64,000 nt of DNA from Xestospongia muta. Taxonomy: Eukaryota > Porifera > Demospongiae > Haplosclerida > Petrosiidae. Under the pieces are notes generated by a model, which saw only the letters and a program-made list of their open reading frames with translations, ran no database searches and was not told the origin of the DNA. The stretch covers positions 2,282,923 through 2,346,922 of the forward strand of contig OY848922.1 of NCBI GenBank assembly GCA_963693285.1. The letters run 5' to 3'. This document shows, in pieces, positions 12,401 to 26,606 of this stretch. Position 1 is the stretch's first letter, and each line of letters starts with the position of its first letter. The position numbers and the translations under genes were made by a program.

Positions 12401-15123
12401 TGTCCATTTACTAGTCCACATTTCTCCATATCCACCTGCCTGTCCATTAGTTTGTTATTCATCCATTTTAAAGATGGATGGATGAGATATTAAGAGACAA
12501 CAGATGATTGTATAATGGACAAATTGATTGAAGGAATGAGATGGAATAATAGATGAATGGACATATGGAAGGATGAACGGATGGATGGACTTGGGGACAC
12601 ATAAAAGATGGATTAATAGAATAATAAAATGTATTAATGAGTACATAGAGAGATAGAGAAATGGATGTATATATCAATTGATGGATGGATAGTTAAATAG
12701 TTGGGAGATGACTAAATGGATGAATAGATGGACAATTAAAATGAGAGATGGATCAATAGTTTTACATATAATAAGACACATAGTGACAGATGACGATATA
12801 TCCATTGTGTTTTATATTGTAGTTTTTATTATATTATTATATTTTATGATGTTCTTTTTTAATGTGTTTATATTGTAGTTACTACTACAACAAGTTATCT
12901 TGATTTAGTACACGAAAAAGATGGCTATATAGCTCAACTCACTCGTAAACTACACACTGTTACTAAAGAGAAAGAAAAGAAAGAGGAGATCATAACAACA
13001 CTCCAAACACAACTACAAGAGTATAAACAACAGAACTTACCTAGGACTCCTCAAAAGACTACAGGTTTGTTATTATTGTAAATATTGCAGTTCATCACTT
13101 TATTTACCATATATCACAGATGTTGTCAGTTATCTTCCTAAACTAGCAGTTGTTCTACAACCAGTACAAGAAGATTGGGAACTACTGGGTCATCAACTTA
13201 ATATAGATCAGTCTATACTGACTGATATCAGAAGTAAAGGAAATTCTACTGAACAGATGAAGCAATTGTTAGAGGAATGGTTTATAAAAGGAGGTACATT
13301 GACACAACTTGAAGATGCTCTGTTTCATATTGACAAGAAAGATGTCATTTCTGGTATGTCATAATATTGTATGTTATACTTACCACAAAAATGTCATTAT
13401 AGTATTGTAGGGTACAATATATACATAAGCTCTTTTAATTAGTTCTTTTACAATCAATTTTGAACTTTACCATTAAATTTTGTTTAATTAATTATTACAT
13501 TTTTACGTTTTTGTAAGTTTTAAGCACAAGATATTAAATTATGCTGATCGTTTTTTTATAACATTGACACCAAAGTTAGTAATTTTTTAGCCTGGCACAC
13601 ACAGTATTCCAGGTAGTCATATAATCATTTTTAGCATGTGTAATATATTATATAGAATATGTCAGGTCAATAATATATATTCTAATAATTAAAGTTCATA
13701 TTACTGTATGTTATAATAGTTTGTTTTCAAATATAAAGGATTACATGAACTAACAAGAAGAGAGAAACTAGTTCATGAAGATGATTCATATGTTCATCAT
13801 GAAGTGATAACCAAAGATGTAGAATGTCAGTTTAACTATCTCATCCCTTCTCTTGGTATGTCACTAGTATATTGTCATGTATTGATATTATTTTATTAGA
13901 CAAATTGGAGTATCTCGATGGTACTGGTGTTCATATAGCTGGTAAGAAACTTTTCTTAATCCAAGGAGAACACAGTTGCTTATTAAATTGGGAGGAGTAT
14001 GGTTTGAGAATTAACATACCTCATGGAACTATATCTCCTGGAGAAACTTGTGAAGTTTCTATTGCAGCAATTGTAGGGGGAGAGTTTGAGTGTCCCTCTG
14101 GTACAATGTTAGTGAGTGCAGTTTATGCTGTTTCTGTTTCCAAAGCACTCTTTCAACCAGTCCAGTTGTCTATTCAACACTGTGTGTCAATAGAGACACA
14201 AGAACACACTGGTTACTTGAGTTTTGTTACAGCTGATCTATATCAACCTAGTCTCCCTTATAAGTTTCAACTAGAAAAAGGAGGGCAGTTCTACCAAGGG
14301 AACCAATATGGCATTATTACTCTCTCTAAGTTCTCTATAAAAGGAATCATTAAAGCTCTTATGACACCAGTAAGATGGCTGTTTGGGTATGATAATGATG
14401 TTGAACAAGAAGAAACATCATCATCATCTGAAGATGACACACAATTTGTGGATGCCCACACAGGTTTAGCAACACATACATCAGAAGGTAAAAATTCACT
14501 TCATTCTATCTAGAGTTAATGTATTATATTTTTTTATAATGTTATAGCTATGGATCAGTCTCCAGTTAACTTATATGTAGGTCAGGTAGTGTATGAAGTG
14601 AAAAGTCAAAACAAATGGCTCATGAGATTTCTGGTAGCTCAACATCTTGATGCTCTTTTAAAGGTATATTATCAGTATATGAAGTTATATTTTTTTTAAT
14701 TTTCTCTTGTAGTACATTGACACTTCACTTCCAAATGTTGAGAAAGATGTCGTTGTATTCTTTAAATTTCTAGAGAAAAATGGATTTGTTGAGTTAGTGG
14801 TCGGAGAAGAACAGGTACATCCTTGTCAAGGATGGAGTGTCTATCCTCATTCTTATCCTACTAAGGTATGTGTCAATAATAACTCATATTATTTATTATT
14901 AGTTAGTTTATTTAATATGAATAAAGTTGAATACTTGTTACATCAATTGTTATAGGAATGGATATAGAATAAAGTTTTTATAATTATAATAGTCAATGCC
15001 ATGTAACTCTGTCATTGTAGCCTTAATATACCAAGTGGCAATTGAAAGTTTACATAACAATACTGCATAAATATATAAATTAAGATTGATAGACAAAATG
15101 GAATGAGTAAAGTTCAATAACAC

Positions 15124-15174
<51 letters not shown>

Positions 15175-15972
15175 TATGTATATATAATTTGTTTGTAGAT
15201 ATATCAAAGAGCTGTAGACACTTATGGAGCTTGTACTACTCCTCAGTTTCCATCATGTTTGATTACTGTATCTGCTACTCCCAGTGTTACTACAGTCCCA
15301 GTACTTCAATATGGTATTAGTTTGAGAGGTATTAGTAATGAAGAAGATCGTACTCAGAAAATCTATATTGTACGATTACTTGGTAAGATGTTTCTTTTAT
15401 ATATAATCAATCATTGTTTTATGTAAATAGCTACTGATACACAAGAGAAAAGAAAGGATATTACTGACAGTGAGTACATTATTATAAAATATTGTTTATT
15501 ATATCCTTCCTTATGTACCAATTAACTATTATATATAATTGATAATATTCTAACACCCTGAACTCTAACCTTAATAATCATAGAAGCTAATTAAGCATAT
15601 ATACACAACGTATTAGCTTTAACATTATATTCATGATGTTATCCTTTTATTTTAGAACCAGAGGAAAACCTCAACCCATCTGAAATATTTCGTACTCACA
15701 TTGATGATCTTTGTGATGCTTTTGCTGTTCATTTTGATCGAATTGTTAATGGTCTCTTTGCCAAGAAACTAATAAGCCAATCAGTACTAGAGTCTACAAC
15801 TACAGAAGGTGTCTCTAATTATTGTAAAGCCAGCAAACTAGTTCACATACTGTATTGTCTGTTACTTGTACATAAAGATCCTGATCAGTATTTAGCTAAG
15901 ATATGTGATGTCTTATTAAAACAACAAGATCAGATATTAACTGATATTGTTATTAGTATAAGAACTGATTAA
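9454..15972 (+). CDS. Array copy 2: Kelch - coiled coil - Death - ZU5/UPA-like (type I) - CARD-like (type B) protein, 15 exons, about 1090 aa
   Basis: Exons: 9454-9475, 9570-10103, 10618-10781, 10861-11046, 11348-11504, 11877-12152, 12879-13064, 13120-13353, 13739-13855, 13900-14487, 14548-14663, 14713-14865, 15199-15382, 15431-15469, 15656-15972. All joins keep frame. Sensor, coiled coil, Death and ZU5 parts match copy 1. The coiled coil is 8 residues longer in its first exon (STDNYQQRVLK version) and 7 longer in its second. After the UPA-like exon the gene departs from copy 1: a 39-nt exon, then a different 317-nt last exon. Its product has a helical CARD-like pattern (LFAKKLIS, then KASKLV, then [11 protein letters not shown]), matching only copy 6. 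The first intron-side ATG often picked by ORF callers (9443) is not the start, because the conserved MATDVSSG exon splices over it. The stop overlaps an AATAAA. Signalling function is inferred from domains. Confidence 0.85.
12199..12810. mobile_element. Foldback element in the coiled-coil intron (copy 2)
   Basis: About 610 bp sitting between the two coiled-coil exons and absent from copy 1, where the flanks join directly at 2742. Its left half is rich in TCCAT and its right half in ATGGA words, so the halves fold on each other around TCCATTTTAAAGATGGA near 12469. The ORFs reported on both strands are products of this simple composition. Related inserts stand at the same point in copies 3, 5, 6 and 7. 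Confidence 0.55.
15128..15186. repeat. AT microsatellite in an intron of copy 2
   Basis: A run of TA dinucleotides with one break, expanded from a short ATATATATAA present in copies 1 and 3 at the same place. Confidence 0.9.
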
Positions 15973-15976
15973 TAAA
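15971..15976 (+). terminator. Candidate poly(A) signal of array copy 2
   Basis: AATAAA overlapping the TAA stop, so any 3' UTR would be very short if it is used. Confidence 0.35.
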
Positions 15977-18188
15977 TGCATTACTTTTAAAGCAATTATA
16001 GCTTCTTTTAATTTCTTATTATCAATTTTATGTTTTCTTTTGACATGACATTATTATACATGTATACTTATACTGGCTGTTATTAATCTTATACTGACGA
16101 TGTATTGTCTTCTGTAGTTTTAATTATTGTTGATTGTTTGTTATTGGTTAAAAAAACAATTTACTTGAAATATTACTCCTGAATTACATACCAACATACA
16201 CTGGAGTGTTCTAATGAAAGATTTAAAGCAGATATAGGACGTTCAATATCATTACTAACAGTGATGGTACGGGTTGAGTTAAATGACTTTATTCCATTCC
16301 AGGTCAGTTGTATTTATCAAATGCCATGACTACAATAAGGGCATAGCTGTTAGTAATAATCAATGATAAAGTCAGTATTACAATCAATGCAATGACCTAT
16401 TTTATGACTGTATCCTACAATAGTACTAGTAGAGAGAGAGTATATTTCTGTAGCTCTGGGATACTCTTTTAATCATTTCAAAAATGTTCTTTCAGTACAT
16501 GATAGTAGTATCAACAATATATGATAGTTACCTTGTCTAACTTGTTTATTGAATATGGAGAGTACAAAGAAAACAGTAAGGACTTTAGATTGTATCTCAA
16601 GTAATATCATCTATTAATTTGTCTGTCTATATCCTTTAATTTCCCAATCCATCTTCTTTCAGTAGTCAGTTATATGTTCATACATAAATAAATCAAAGTG
16701 ATAAAACATGATATGTCACAATAGATGATAGGTAATTAGTGACAGAGTTCATTCAAAATAAAATCAAAAAATGATCTTTAATATCATAGTCAATCAAAAG
16801 TATCAAAACAATACTTGTTTATTCTCATCAGTCACTATAGCTCACTTTAACAATAAACATTTTTATATCTATTGATCCATTCTTTAATTGGTGTATATAA
16901 GTATATTCATGATAATATGAATATACTTATAACATTGAACTGTCTTTTCATGTGTTGACATATCAATCTACTAAGTAACATCATGAAATTGTGGCAGTGT
17001 CCTCTTTTAAGGCACTCTCATTATTTTCAACATAACTTATTATTATTTAATATCAAAATAGTGACACAGTATGCAGCTATTTTGTAATGACAAGGAAGAT
17101 TACTACCCAAAGGATGATATCTGAATTAGCCAAGCATTTAATACTCAATAACTACTAGAACAAAAGTTAACTATGAGATAAACTGTAGCTATAAAACATA
17201 TTATTAAATGTTGCTCAAACAATTGTTAACTATTAAGAAAAGAAAAGATATCAATTAAACTATATACGTGTATGATATAACATGTACTTGATGATGTACT
17301 ACATTGTCTAAGGAATTTGTTGTATAGCAGTTATTTTGTTTCAAAATGGTTATTATATTTTATGTGTAAAATGATTATATAACAGGATTGCTCATAAAGT
17401 CATAATATTATACTGTGAATAAAATGTTAATACTATATATAATAATTCACAGTAGTCTTCTGTTAGTAGTACATATCAAGGCTCAATTAAAAACTGATAC
17501 CATTCCTTATGTAAACTCTCCTAAACAAAAAGACAGTTAAAGAAAGGAAACACTATATCCCCATATACATAACATGACTGGTTTAGTTCTATAATATTAT
17601 ATCTACAAGTCACAAACTATTATAAACTGTGTGGTAAGGTAGTGTAAGTGCTACAACATAAAAATAATATTTATTAAGATATAATACACATTAGTACAAT
17701 GATTAAACTTACTTATAAGTAGTACATGTACATTGTACTTTTATGATAAGACATGGATGTTTATTTAACTCCTTAGTTTTATAAATAGAAATTACAGCTA
17801 TGTACATAACAATGACTAAAAGTATGTATACAAATTAAAGTGTATATTGTAGTGTTGTACTAAATGTATACTTACAGTGTAAATATAGAGATAGTTCTTA
17901 AAACTTGTTTTCTACTTCATAATAGTACGTGATAAATGTGTTATGAATGATACTTTCCAATTAAAGAACATGTAAATATAAACAAAAGTATTGATAAAAT
18001 AACAATTATAATGCTGTTTCTGTCTTATTGGACATCATCAGTATAACATACCACTTATCGGTGGAGTTATAGACAGCATTATATAACACTTTAAGGAACA
18101 GTAGTATATTGTAGTTGTCAATTAATTTGTAAGTTTATTTCATTATACATTGTACATCTCATTAAATTGACTTATACTCTTGTACTAG
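15973..18188. other. 3' flank of array copy 2
   Basis: 15973-16860 is unlike the flanks of copies 1, 3 and 4, as expected from its different last exon. From about 16861 it rejoins the common spacer, including the hairpin block (about 18008-18080). No gene seen. Confidence 0.55.
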
Positions 18189-18359
18189 ATGAGTAGTTCA
18201 AAAGTAGTGGATGTGAAAGGTAAAGATAAGGGAGAAAGAAAAGCTACATGTACATGTAGAGTAGATAGAAGAGATATGAATAGAAAACTATTTACATTAT
18301 TAAAATGTAGTGATTTCATTTATAATGTTATAAAATTAAATCATAATGTTTTAAATTAG
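18189..18359 (+). CDS. Small ORF, 56 aa; spacer copy 2
   Basis: Counterpart of the ORF at 8103, with replacements at positions 8 (Asp for Glu) and in the RRDMN segment. A 9-base deletion near the end removes three residues but keeps the frame and the stop. The in-frame loss is weak evidence for coding. Confidence 0.33.
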   Translation: MSSSKVVDVKGKDKGERKATCTCRVDRRDMNRKLFTLLKCSDFIYNVIKLNHNVLN

Positions 18360-18893
18360 TAGACACAATTAATAGTAGGATAAGATAAGAATACAGTTGT
18401 GGTCACTGAGGTACTTTCCCTAAAGTACATATACATGTATAGATTATGTGTGTTCTTTATTACTATACTTCCTCTAGCAATATATTGACTTTGTTGGACA
18501 ATATAAGATAGTTATGTGGTAAGTATGTATACACTATAGTGTTGACAGTATTGATGTTAAAGGTTAGTAAAGTCAGTCATCACTTAGTGACATACTTGTT
18601 CAATGTTAACTATACACATATATAATACAATTAATAACAAAATCAAGACATTACAGTACATGGGATGTTCAAAGTAAATATAATAATTTGAATTTTATGT
18701 TAATTAAAATATACAAAGTAGTCATTCAATTATTAATAGAATAAAGATTACAATATTGTTTATATGTTGTTTGTTGTATTATGTTAATAAGATGGACAGT
18801 TATTTGGAATGTCAGTAAGGTACAATCCACGGGACAAAGTAATGTGAATGTATTTTCTTATTATTTTAGACAATGAGTTCAAGTTTGAAACAT

Positions 18894-19184
18894 CTATTTA
18901 TAGTATTGAAGTATACTTAATGGAATCAAATACCTTGGACATTCAAATACTTTAATATGAGGTATAATTTTACTAAGTTTACTCAAGGTTGTTGCTGTAG
19001 CAAGTGTCCTTTCTTGTTGAAATATGTCAATGAAAATACAGTCCTCACTACTATCATCTGTTATGTATACAACATCATAATTTGTCTGTCTTGTTGATCT
19101 AAAGTACTCTATCAATATTAATACCAGTTCATCCATCAATCCATCCATTAATAATAATACCTTCTTTTCAGTAGTGCTGGCCAA
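18894..19184 (-). pseudogene. Minus-strand ORF, 96 aa, front end frameshifted (spacer copy 2)
   Basis: Matches the ORF at 8817-9167 from MASTTEKKVLLLMDG onward. Small indels around 19187-19205 break the frame joining it to the MEVVKSLYL front part, which is still visible at DNA level. Confidence 0.4.
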
Positions 19185-19525
19185 AAACTGACAAAAAGCA
19201 CTCTAAATTTTAAATACAGAGACTTCACTATATCCACAAACCTAACTGCTGATTCTTACCCAGTGTCTACGTTCAGTCCTCATAACTTGTGTCAATGAAG
19301 TTAGTAGAGTTGTAATGATAGAGATAAACAGACTAATGTGTCCTTTATGCATCCATTCATACAAGTCCATTGCGTAAAACGATCACATGACATCTGAGCT
19401 TCGCCAAAAAGTGTAGGAGTGACTCGACATTTCTTTTCATAGTCTAGTTTTACCGACCCTTCGTTAAGGTTTGGTCCCATTTCGTCTAATCCCAACTCAT
19501 GTTCTTTACCTGAGTTGTTAGTTAG
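19185..19525. promoter_or_regulatory. Putative promoter region of array copy 3
   Basis: Counterpart of 9168-9453, with several small deletions and a copy-specific stretch (about 19465-19500) just upstream of the first exon. It also contains the detached front part of the minus-strand ORF. Confidence 0.35.
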
Positions 19526-22500
19526 ATGGCTACTGACGTATCATCAGGTAATGTCATACAATATCTACACTTGTTATGTAGTCGTATATTACCATATAAT
19601 TATATCTGATCTCAAGATATGGTACATATCATTCTCTACAGGACAATACAAACTTGATGGAAGAGTTGGTCATCACACTCAAGTGATTAGTGACAGTCTA
19701 TATTTGTGGGGTGGGGATCAACCAAACTTATCTCTAGTGCACAACAATGATGAGAAAAAGAGAGTCACATCTCAAGTAGAAATCTTCAATATTACCTCTG
19801 GTAAATGGGACAGTAAACCCACCAGAGGTAATCCACCTCTAGGAGTGTTCCACTGTTCTTGTACTACATTTAACAAGAAGATCTATTACTTTGGAGGATG
19901 GTGTGGTCTTGATAACTGCCACCATAACTGTGTGAATGAACTAGATACTTCCACTCTAACCTGGACACAGATATCACCAACTGATGATAGGAGACCAGTG
20001 ATGAAGAGAGGTTATGGTGGTATGATGTTGACTGAGTATGGAGGAGTACATTGTCTTCTAGTTATAGGAGGTCAAGGATCCCCACCCTCTACAAAACTAC
20101 CACAAGCTCAGTATATTTATTTATCCAGTGGTACAGTACGTACTAATGAACAGAACCTATATAATATATCCACTAGTAAGTACATTAATGTATCATATTA
20201 TACTATTAGACATCATATCATTATCATAGAGTACTGCTATTGTGTTGTATCATCTAAATATTCCACTACCTGTATTATGATATCTATATATATTACTACT
20301 CACTATTGAACCTGATAACTATTTTAGTGTTTTCTAACTTACTAAAAGTAGATGAACACTACAGCAGTACTTTATAGTACATGTAATTATTGTATGATGA
20401 GTGGATATATGAAAGTAATTGATCACCAGTAGTCATGTGACCTTTGATTATTGTTAAACTAATCAATTGTTCACTATATAACAACTTATATTGTATATAC
20501 TTGTTACCTACATCACTTATGAAATAATTTTAGTAGAGTATTTACAATAATAGTTTAATGATCAGTTAATGTTGATATTAATATTATAGTTGTACTAACA
20601 AACTGTCATTTTACTGATTATTATATCATGACCAAATTACTACTATGATACAAGTATGATGGTAAGTGTTCTGTTTGTTCTACTTTTAGATGAATGGACA
20701 ATTCCTGATATCAGTGGACAGTGTATGCCACCTAATCATAGCTTTGTTATGGAAATGGTCCATAAAACTAAAGCAGTAATTTTTGGTGGTATAGTTGAAG
20801 ATGGCACATCAAGTAATACTATATATATAGTGGACATCATGAACAATACATTGGTATGTTATATTATCATTTATACACTGACTAATAGCGTGTTATAACA
20901 AGTGTTAGTTGAGTTCATTTGTCTATATCTAGCACTGGCAGACTATCACTAAACCTGACCCAGTAGTACAGTGGCCAAAGGAAAGGGATAATCATGCTGC
21001 CAGTATTATCACTGGATCAATATCATCAATACTAGTGATGATAGGTGGACAGGATAATGATAAGAAAACACTAAAAGACTGCTGGATACTGGATATTAGT
21101 AAGAAGTCATGGACAAAGGTATATCATGATGTGTCACTCTAACCTGTTCTATGATAGTATGTATCTGTTAAGTAGAAGTGTTAATTATAAATGATTTGTC
21201 TCATACGTTGTCTTAACAGTATCAGTTAGTAATAATTACACACTGTATTACTTTAATATGATAGATGTGTTATAATGTTTTGATGATCTGTATATATGTC
21301 TATACTTATAAGATTATATTTATAATTTGATAACATTCAAGTTACTATACTGTAGTATATCTTGTCTATAATATTTACACATAATAATGTAATAATATTC
21401 ATATCTCTACACACTACAGATTAATCTACCTGACTCTGTCACTGAAAGATGTGGCCATTCTCTATCACCCTATATGATGGGACCAGACTGTGTGTGGTTA
21501 GTTATAGTAGGAGGTTTAGTAAGCTCTGATGGTACACCTGTCACAGATCCCAATATAACAATGTTAATAGAACTAGGTATGTAAGTCATTACACACACAA
21601 GCTGCATTAAGTTCATGTGAGATTTACACAATTGATGTCATAGTACTTCTGTGTATTTCTTTATATATAATAGGAGGTGTGGTTTGATGTACATAGTAGG
21701 AGATGTAATTAGATGTACTAGTAAACTGTATTGATGTACTACTGATACCCACATATTCATCATAAGAGATAATACTGTATGTATTATTAGTACTATAACT
21801 CTTCTTAGTGTTCATTTAGTACATGTACTGTTATATAGGTGACCTTGTTATGTACTACAACTTAGTATAGTCTTATTACTTCCATACATGTTATACTAGT
21901 AGTAGACTACCACATTGTATACTGACATTAGTATTCTTGTGTTCTCTCATATAGTCCTCAATGATGGTCAATGGTCAGTAGGGTTTGTACTAGACTCTAA
22001 TGAACTGACCTCAACTGATAACTACCAACAAAGAGTACTAAAACAACTCACAGAAGGAAGAAGACAATGGATAGAACAACAAGAAACAAAACCAACTCAA
22101 GACAAGTTGTCAACTAAGGAGATAGTTCCTCAAGCTAACTACCGAGATGATCTTTTAGTTGCTCAACAAAACATACAAAGTCTTCAAGAAAGACTACTAG
22201 AACTAGAATCTCAACAAGTTAGACAACAAGGTAATCTAACTATTATGATGCAGTTAGTTATATAGTTAAGTAGATGTATGGATAATAGACTGATAGTCCA
22301 TATATCCTCTGTATGTTAGACTTTGAATTAATGGATGGACTTGGTGACATATAAAAGATGGATTAATAGAATAATAAAATGTATTGATGTGTACATAGAG
22401 AGATAGAGAAATGGATGTATATATCAATTGATGGATGGATAGTTAAATAGTTGGGAGATGACTAAATGGATGAATAGATGGACAAGTAAAACAACAGATG

Positions 22501-25500
22501 GATCAATAGTTTGACATATAATAAGATACATAGTGACAGATGATGAGATATCCATTTTGTTTTATATTATAGTTTTTTATTATTTTTTTATTATGTTTAT
22601 ATTGTAGTTCCTACGACAACAAGTCATCTTGATTTAGTACATGAAAAAGATAGCTATATAGCTCAACTCACTCGTAAACTACACACTGTTACTAAAGAGA
22701 AAGAAAAGAAAGAGGAGATCATAACAACACTCCAAACACAACTACAAGAGTATAAACAACAGAACTTACCTAGGACTCCTCAAAAGACTACAGGTTTGTT
22801 ATTGTTATAAATATAACAGTTCATCACTTTTATTTACCATATATCACAGATGTTGTCAGTGATCTTCCTAAACTAGCAGTTGTTCTACAACCAGTACAAG
22901 AAGATTGGGAACTACTGGGTCATCAACTTAATATAGATCAGTCTATATTGACTGATATTAGAAATAAAGGAGATTCTACTGAACAGATGAAGTACTTGTT
23001 AGAGGAATGGTTTATAAAAGGAGGTACATTGACACAACTTGAAGATGCCCTACTTCATATTGACAAGAAAGATGTCATTTCTGGTATGTGATAGTATTGT
23101 ATGTTGTATTTACCATAAAAATTTCATTATAGTATTGTGTGCTACAATATATACATAAGCTCACTTAATTAGTTCTTTTATAATCAATTTTGAAATTTAC
23201 CATTAAATTTTGTTTGAATAATTATTACGATTTTGGAAGTTTTAAGCACAAGATATTAAATAATGCTGACCTCTCACTTACAACATTGACACCAAAGTTA
23301 GTAATTTTATAGCCTGGCACACATAGTATTCCAGGTAGTCATATAATCATTTTTTAGCATGTGTAATATATTATATAGAATATGTGTGTGTGTCCATTCA
23401 CTTCATGTCATTCTATTGTTGTATTCAACAATTGAAAGCAATGAATAAAACTAAATCACACACTTTAACTTATAGCATTTAACAAATTTCATTAACACTA
23501 ATCATGAATATTACAACAATAAATGTATTGATTATGATTTAAATTTTATTGCTAGCTTACTTCTCTACCTACAAAGTTATATTTCTAACATTGTATAGTC
23601 TTCCATTTCTGCTAATTTAATAATCTTTGCAGCTCAGTCAGTCTTTCGCTGTAAACCTAGTATCTTCTGAAACAATAATAGGATTTTGTTAACTTATAGT
23701 TTTAATTTGGTAAATAGTCTTCACTTAATTACTAAACTAATTGATAATATAATCAGGTCATTACTATAATTATATTCCAAAGTTCACTGTATCGTATCAT
23801 ATTTTTTTCCAATGTATAAAGGATTACATGAACTAACAAGAAGAGAGAAACTAGTTCATGAAGATGATTCATATGTTCATCATGAAGTGATAACCAAAGA
23901 TGTAGAATGTCAGTTTAACTATCTCATCCCTTCTCTTGGTATGTCACTAGTATATTGTCATGTATTGATATTATTTTATTAGACAAATTGGAGTATCTTG
24001 ATGGTACTGGTGTTCATATAGCTAGTAAGAAACTTTTCCTAATCCAAGGAGAACACAGTTCCTTCTTAAATTGGGAGGAGTATGGTTTGAGAATTAATGT
24101 ACCTCATGGAACTATACCTCCTGGAGAAACTTGTGAAGTTTCTATTGCAGCAATTGTAGGGGGAGAGTTTGAGTGTCCTTCTGGTACAATGTTAGTGAGT
24201 GCAGTTTATGCTGTTTCTGTTTCCAAAGCACTCATTCAACCAGTCCAGTTATCTATTCAACACTGTGTGTCAATAGAGACACAAGAACACACTGGTTACT
24301 TGAGTTTTGTTACAGCTGACCTGTATCAACCTAATCTCCCTTATAAAATGCAATTAGAAGAAGGGGGACAGTTCTATCCTGGTAACCAATATGGCAGTAT
24401 TAATCTTACAAAGTTCTCTATAAAGGGAATCATTAAAGCTCTTATGACACCAATAAGATGGCTGTTTGGGTATGGTGACATCGAACAACAAGAAACATCG
24501 TCATCATCATCTGAAGATGACACACAATTTGTGGATGCCCACACAGGTTTAGCAACACATACATCAGAAGGTAAAAATTCATTTCATTCTATCTAAAGTT
24601 GATATATTATATTTTTTAATAATGTTATAGATATGGATCAGTCTCCAGTTAACTTATATGTAGGTCAGGTAGTGTATGAAGTGAAAAGTCAAAACAAATG
24701 GCTCATGAGATTTCTGGTAGCTCAACATCTTGATGCTCTTTTAAAGGTATATCATCAGTATATAAAATGATATTTTAAAGATTTTTTCTTGTAGTACATT
24801 GACACTTCACTTCCAAACGTTGAGAAAGATGTCGTTGTATTCTTTAAATTTCTAGAGAAAAATGGATACATTGAGTTAGTGGTTGGAGAAGAACAAGAAC
24901 ATCCTTGTCATGGATGGAATGTCTTTCCTCATTCTTATCCTACTAAAGTATGTGTGTCAATAATAACTCATATTATTTATTATTAGTTAGTTTATTTAAT
25001 ATGAATAAAGTTCAATAACTGTTACAGCAATTATTTTAGAAATGAATATAGAATAATTTTTATAATTATAATAGTCAATACTGAGCATCTCTGTTATTCC
25101 AGCCTTAATACCAACTGGAAATTGAAAGCTTACATAACAATACTACATAAATATATTAATTAAAATTGATAGACGAAATGGAATGAGTAAAGTTCAATAA
25201 CACTAATTATATATATAATTAATCTATTTCCAGATATATCAAAGAGCTGTAGACACTTATGGAGCTTGTACTACTCCCCAGTTTCCATCATGTTTGATTA
25301 CAGTATCTGCTACTCCCAGTGTTACTACAGTCCCAGTACTTCAATATGGTATTAGTTTGAGAGGTATCAATAATGAAGAAGATCTTACTGAGAAAATCTA
25401 TATTGTACGATCACTTGGTAATAACTGATACACATATAACTATTTTATTGTTATTTTAATTTGTAATACATGTAACTGCTATTACATTAGCTAATACTCA

Positions 25501-26520
25501 ACCTAATATTCTCATCAACAGATCACTAGTACATGATAATACACACAGTAAGTGTTTCTGTACTTCTACAGAATATGTGAATTTTTCATTGTGATATCTT
25601 TAAGCTGCATGAAGAGACGTACTTACTGAGCACACTTTGTTCTGTGGTTATTTCATAATATTACTTTGCATTGTAGGTTTATCTAGTATTAATGAAGAGG
25701 ATCTAGTCAGAGGTCCACATTCAACATCAGGTCTGTGATATTATTGATAGCATAATTTTGTTTATTTGGAATTGTTTTATTAGTTTTCCTTAATATACAT
25801 TATATATTTATATAAATATGTTATTATTTAATTATAATAAAATAACTATTTGTGCCTACAAAATATGACCCTTACTCAAGATATTTACATTTCAAGTGAT
25901 GCATATAGTATTAGATTTGTCATCACTACTACAGCTACTGAAATAAAATATAGTGTACCATTAAAAGGAATTAAACCAAATAACAGAAAGACTAATATCG
26001 TATGTTCTCTTCCTAGTATTAATGGTAACTACTGACTATATCATTTGTGTTATATAATTTTTTAGGACTATCAAGGCCAACTATTTCAATTAATGAAAGT
26101 GTTATTGATACAGATAATATAGGTATATACTAGGGTTCATGGAAATTGTTAATGTACATATTATCTATTTTTTATATTAATAACTGCACTATCTAATCCA
26201 TAGATCCATCCTTATTGAAGAACATTTTTATCACACATTTTGCCAACTTATCGCGTCTCATGTCAATATCTGATCACAGACTATCTCTGGCATCTGAATT
26301 ACTTAGTGCTTTTCTTATTACATTAGATTGTTATAATAGTGCTACAGATAATAGTCCAAAGTCAGATATGGAGAAAGGTCAATCTCTAATGAGAGGTCTT
26401 ATGGCCAGTATCAACACCAATCCCCAGTTATTAATGAAACTAATTAATGTGCTAAAAAATGTTGAAGCATGTAAATTGGTAGCTGAGAAAATGCAATATG
26501 ATCTTTCACATTTACAATGA
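19526..26520 (+). CDS. Array copy 3: Kelch - coiled coil - Death - ZU5/UPA-like (type I) - CARD-like (type A) protein, 17 exons, about 1133 aa
   Basis: Exons: 19526-19547, 19642-20175, 20690-20853, 20933-21118, 21420-21576, 21955-22230, 22608-22793, 22850-23083, 23822-23938, 23983-24570, 24631-24746, 24795-24947, 25234-25417, 25491-25547, 25677-25730, 26066-26122, 26204-26520. The frame is open throughout. Architecture is that of copy 1, with the longer coiled coil of copies 2, 5 and 7. The AG acceptor used by copy 1 for exon 14 has become AA here (25474-25475). The next AG, created by a C-to-T change (TTAG at 25487-25490), keeps the frame and removes five codons, so I start exon 14 at 25491. 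The intron before exon 9 contains about 400 bp of copy-specific sequence. Kelch loop residues differ from copies 1 and 2 in every blade. Confidence 0.84.
22277..22560. mobile_element. Foldback element, right half only (copy 3)
   Basis: Same site as 12199-12810, but the left half and centre are deleted, leaving about 284 bp. Confidence 0.5.
23385..23800. other. Copy-specific insert in the intron before exon 9 of copy 3
   Basis: About 400 bp, starting with a short GT run, that replaces the sequence found in copies 1, 2 and 6. No coding frame or clear terminal repeats seen. Confidence 0.45.
25881..26026 (+). pseudogene. Possible unspliced UPA-like exon in copy 3
   Basis: An open frame with AYSIRFVITTTATEIKYSVPLKGI resembles the end of the UPA-like exon ([11 protein letters not shown]). 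It ends at a plausible donor in phase 1 (G|GTAAC). Its best acceptor (CTCAAG) is weak. The corresponding stretch in copy 1 (about 5704-5864) is broken by an 8-base insertion, and a shortened one remains in copy 5. Most likely a relic exon of an older UPA-like unit; an optional exon is possible. Confidence 0.35.
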
Positions 26521-26600
26521 CATATTACCATTTTATAATTTTATTTCATTAGCTGCTTTATTTTCTAACTTTTCTATTAAAAATGAAACTATTGTGTGTA

Positions 26601-26606
26601 AATAAA
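26601..26606 (+). terminator. Candidate poly(A) signal of array copy 3
   Basis: AATAAA about 80 nt after the stop, in the same context as in copy 1. Confidence 0.5.

Noticed and set aside
12299..12677. Ser/Ile/His-rich ORFs on both strands
   Set aside because: Products of TCCAT/ATGGA simple sequence in the foldback element.
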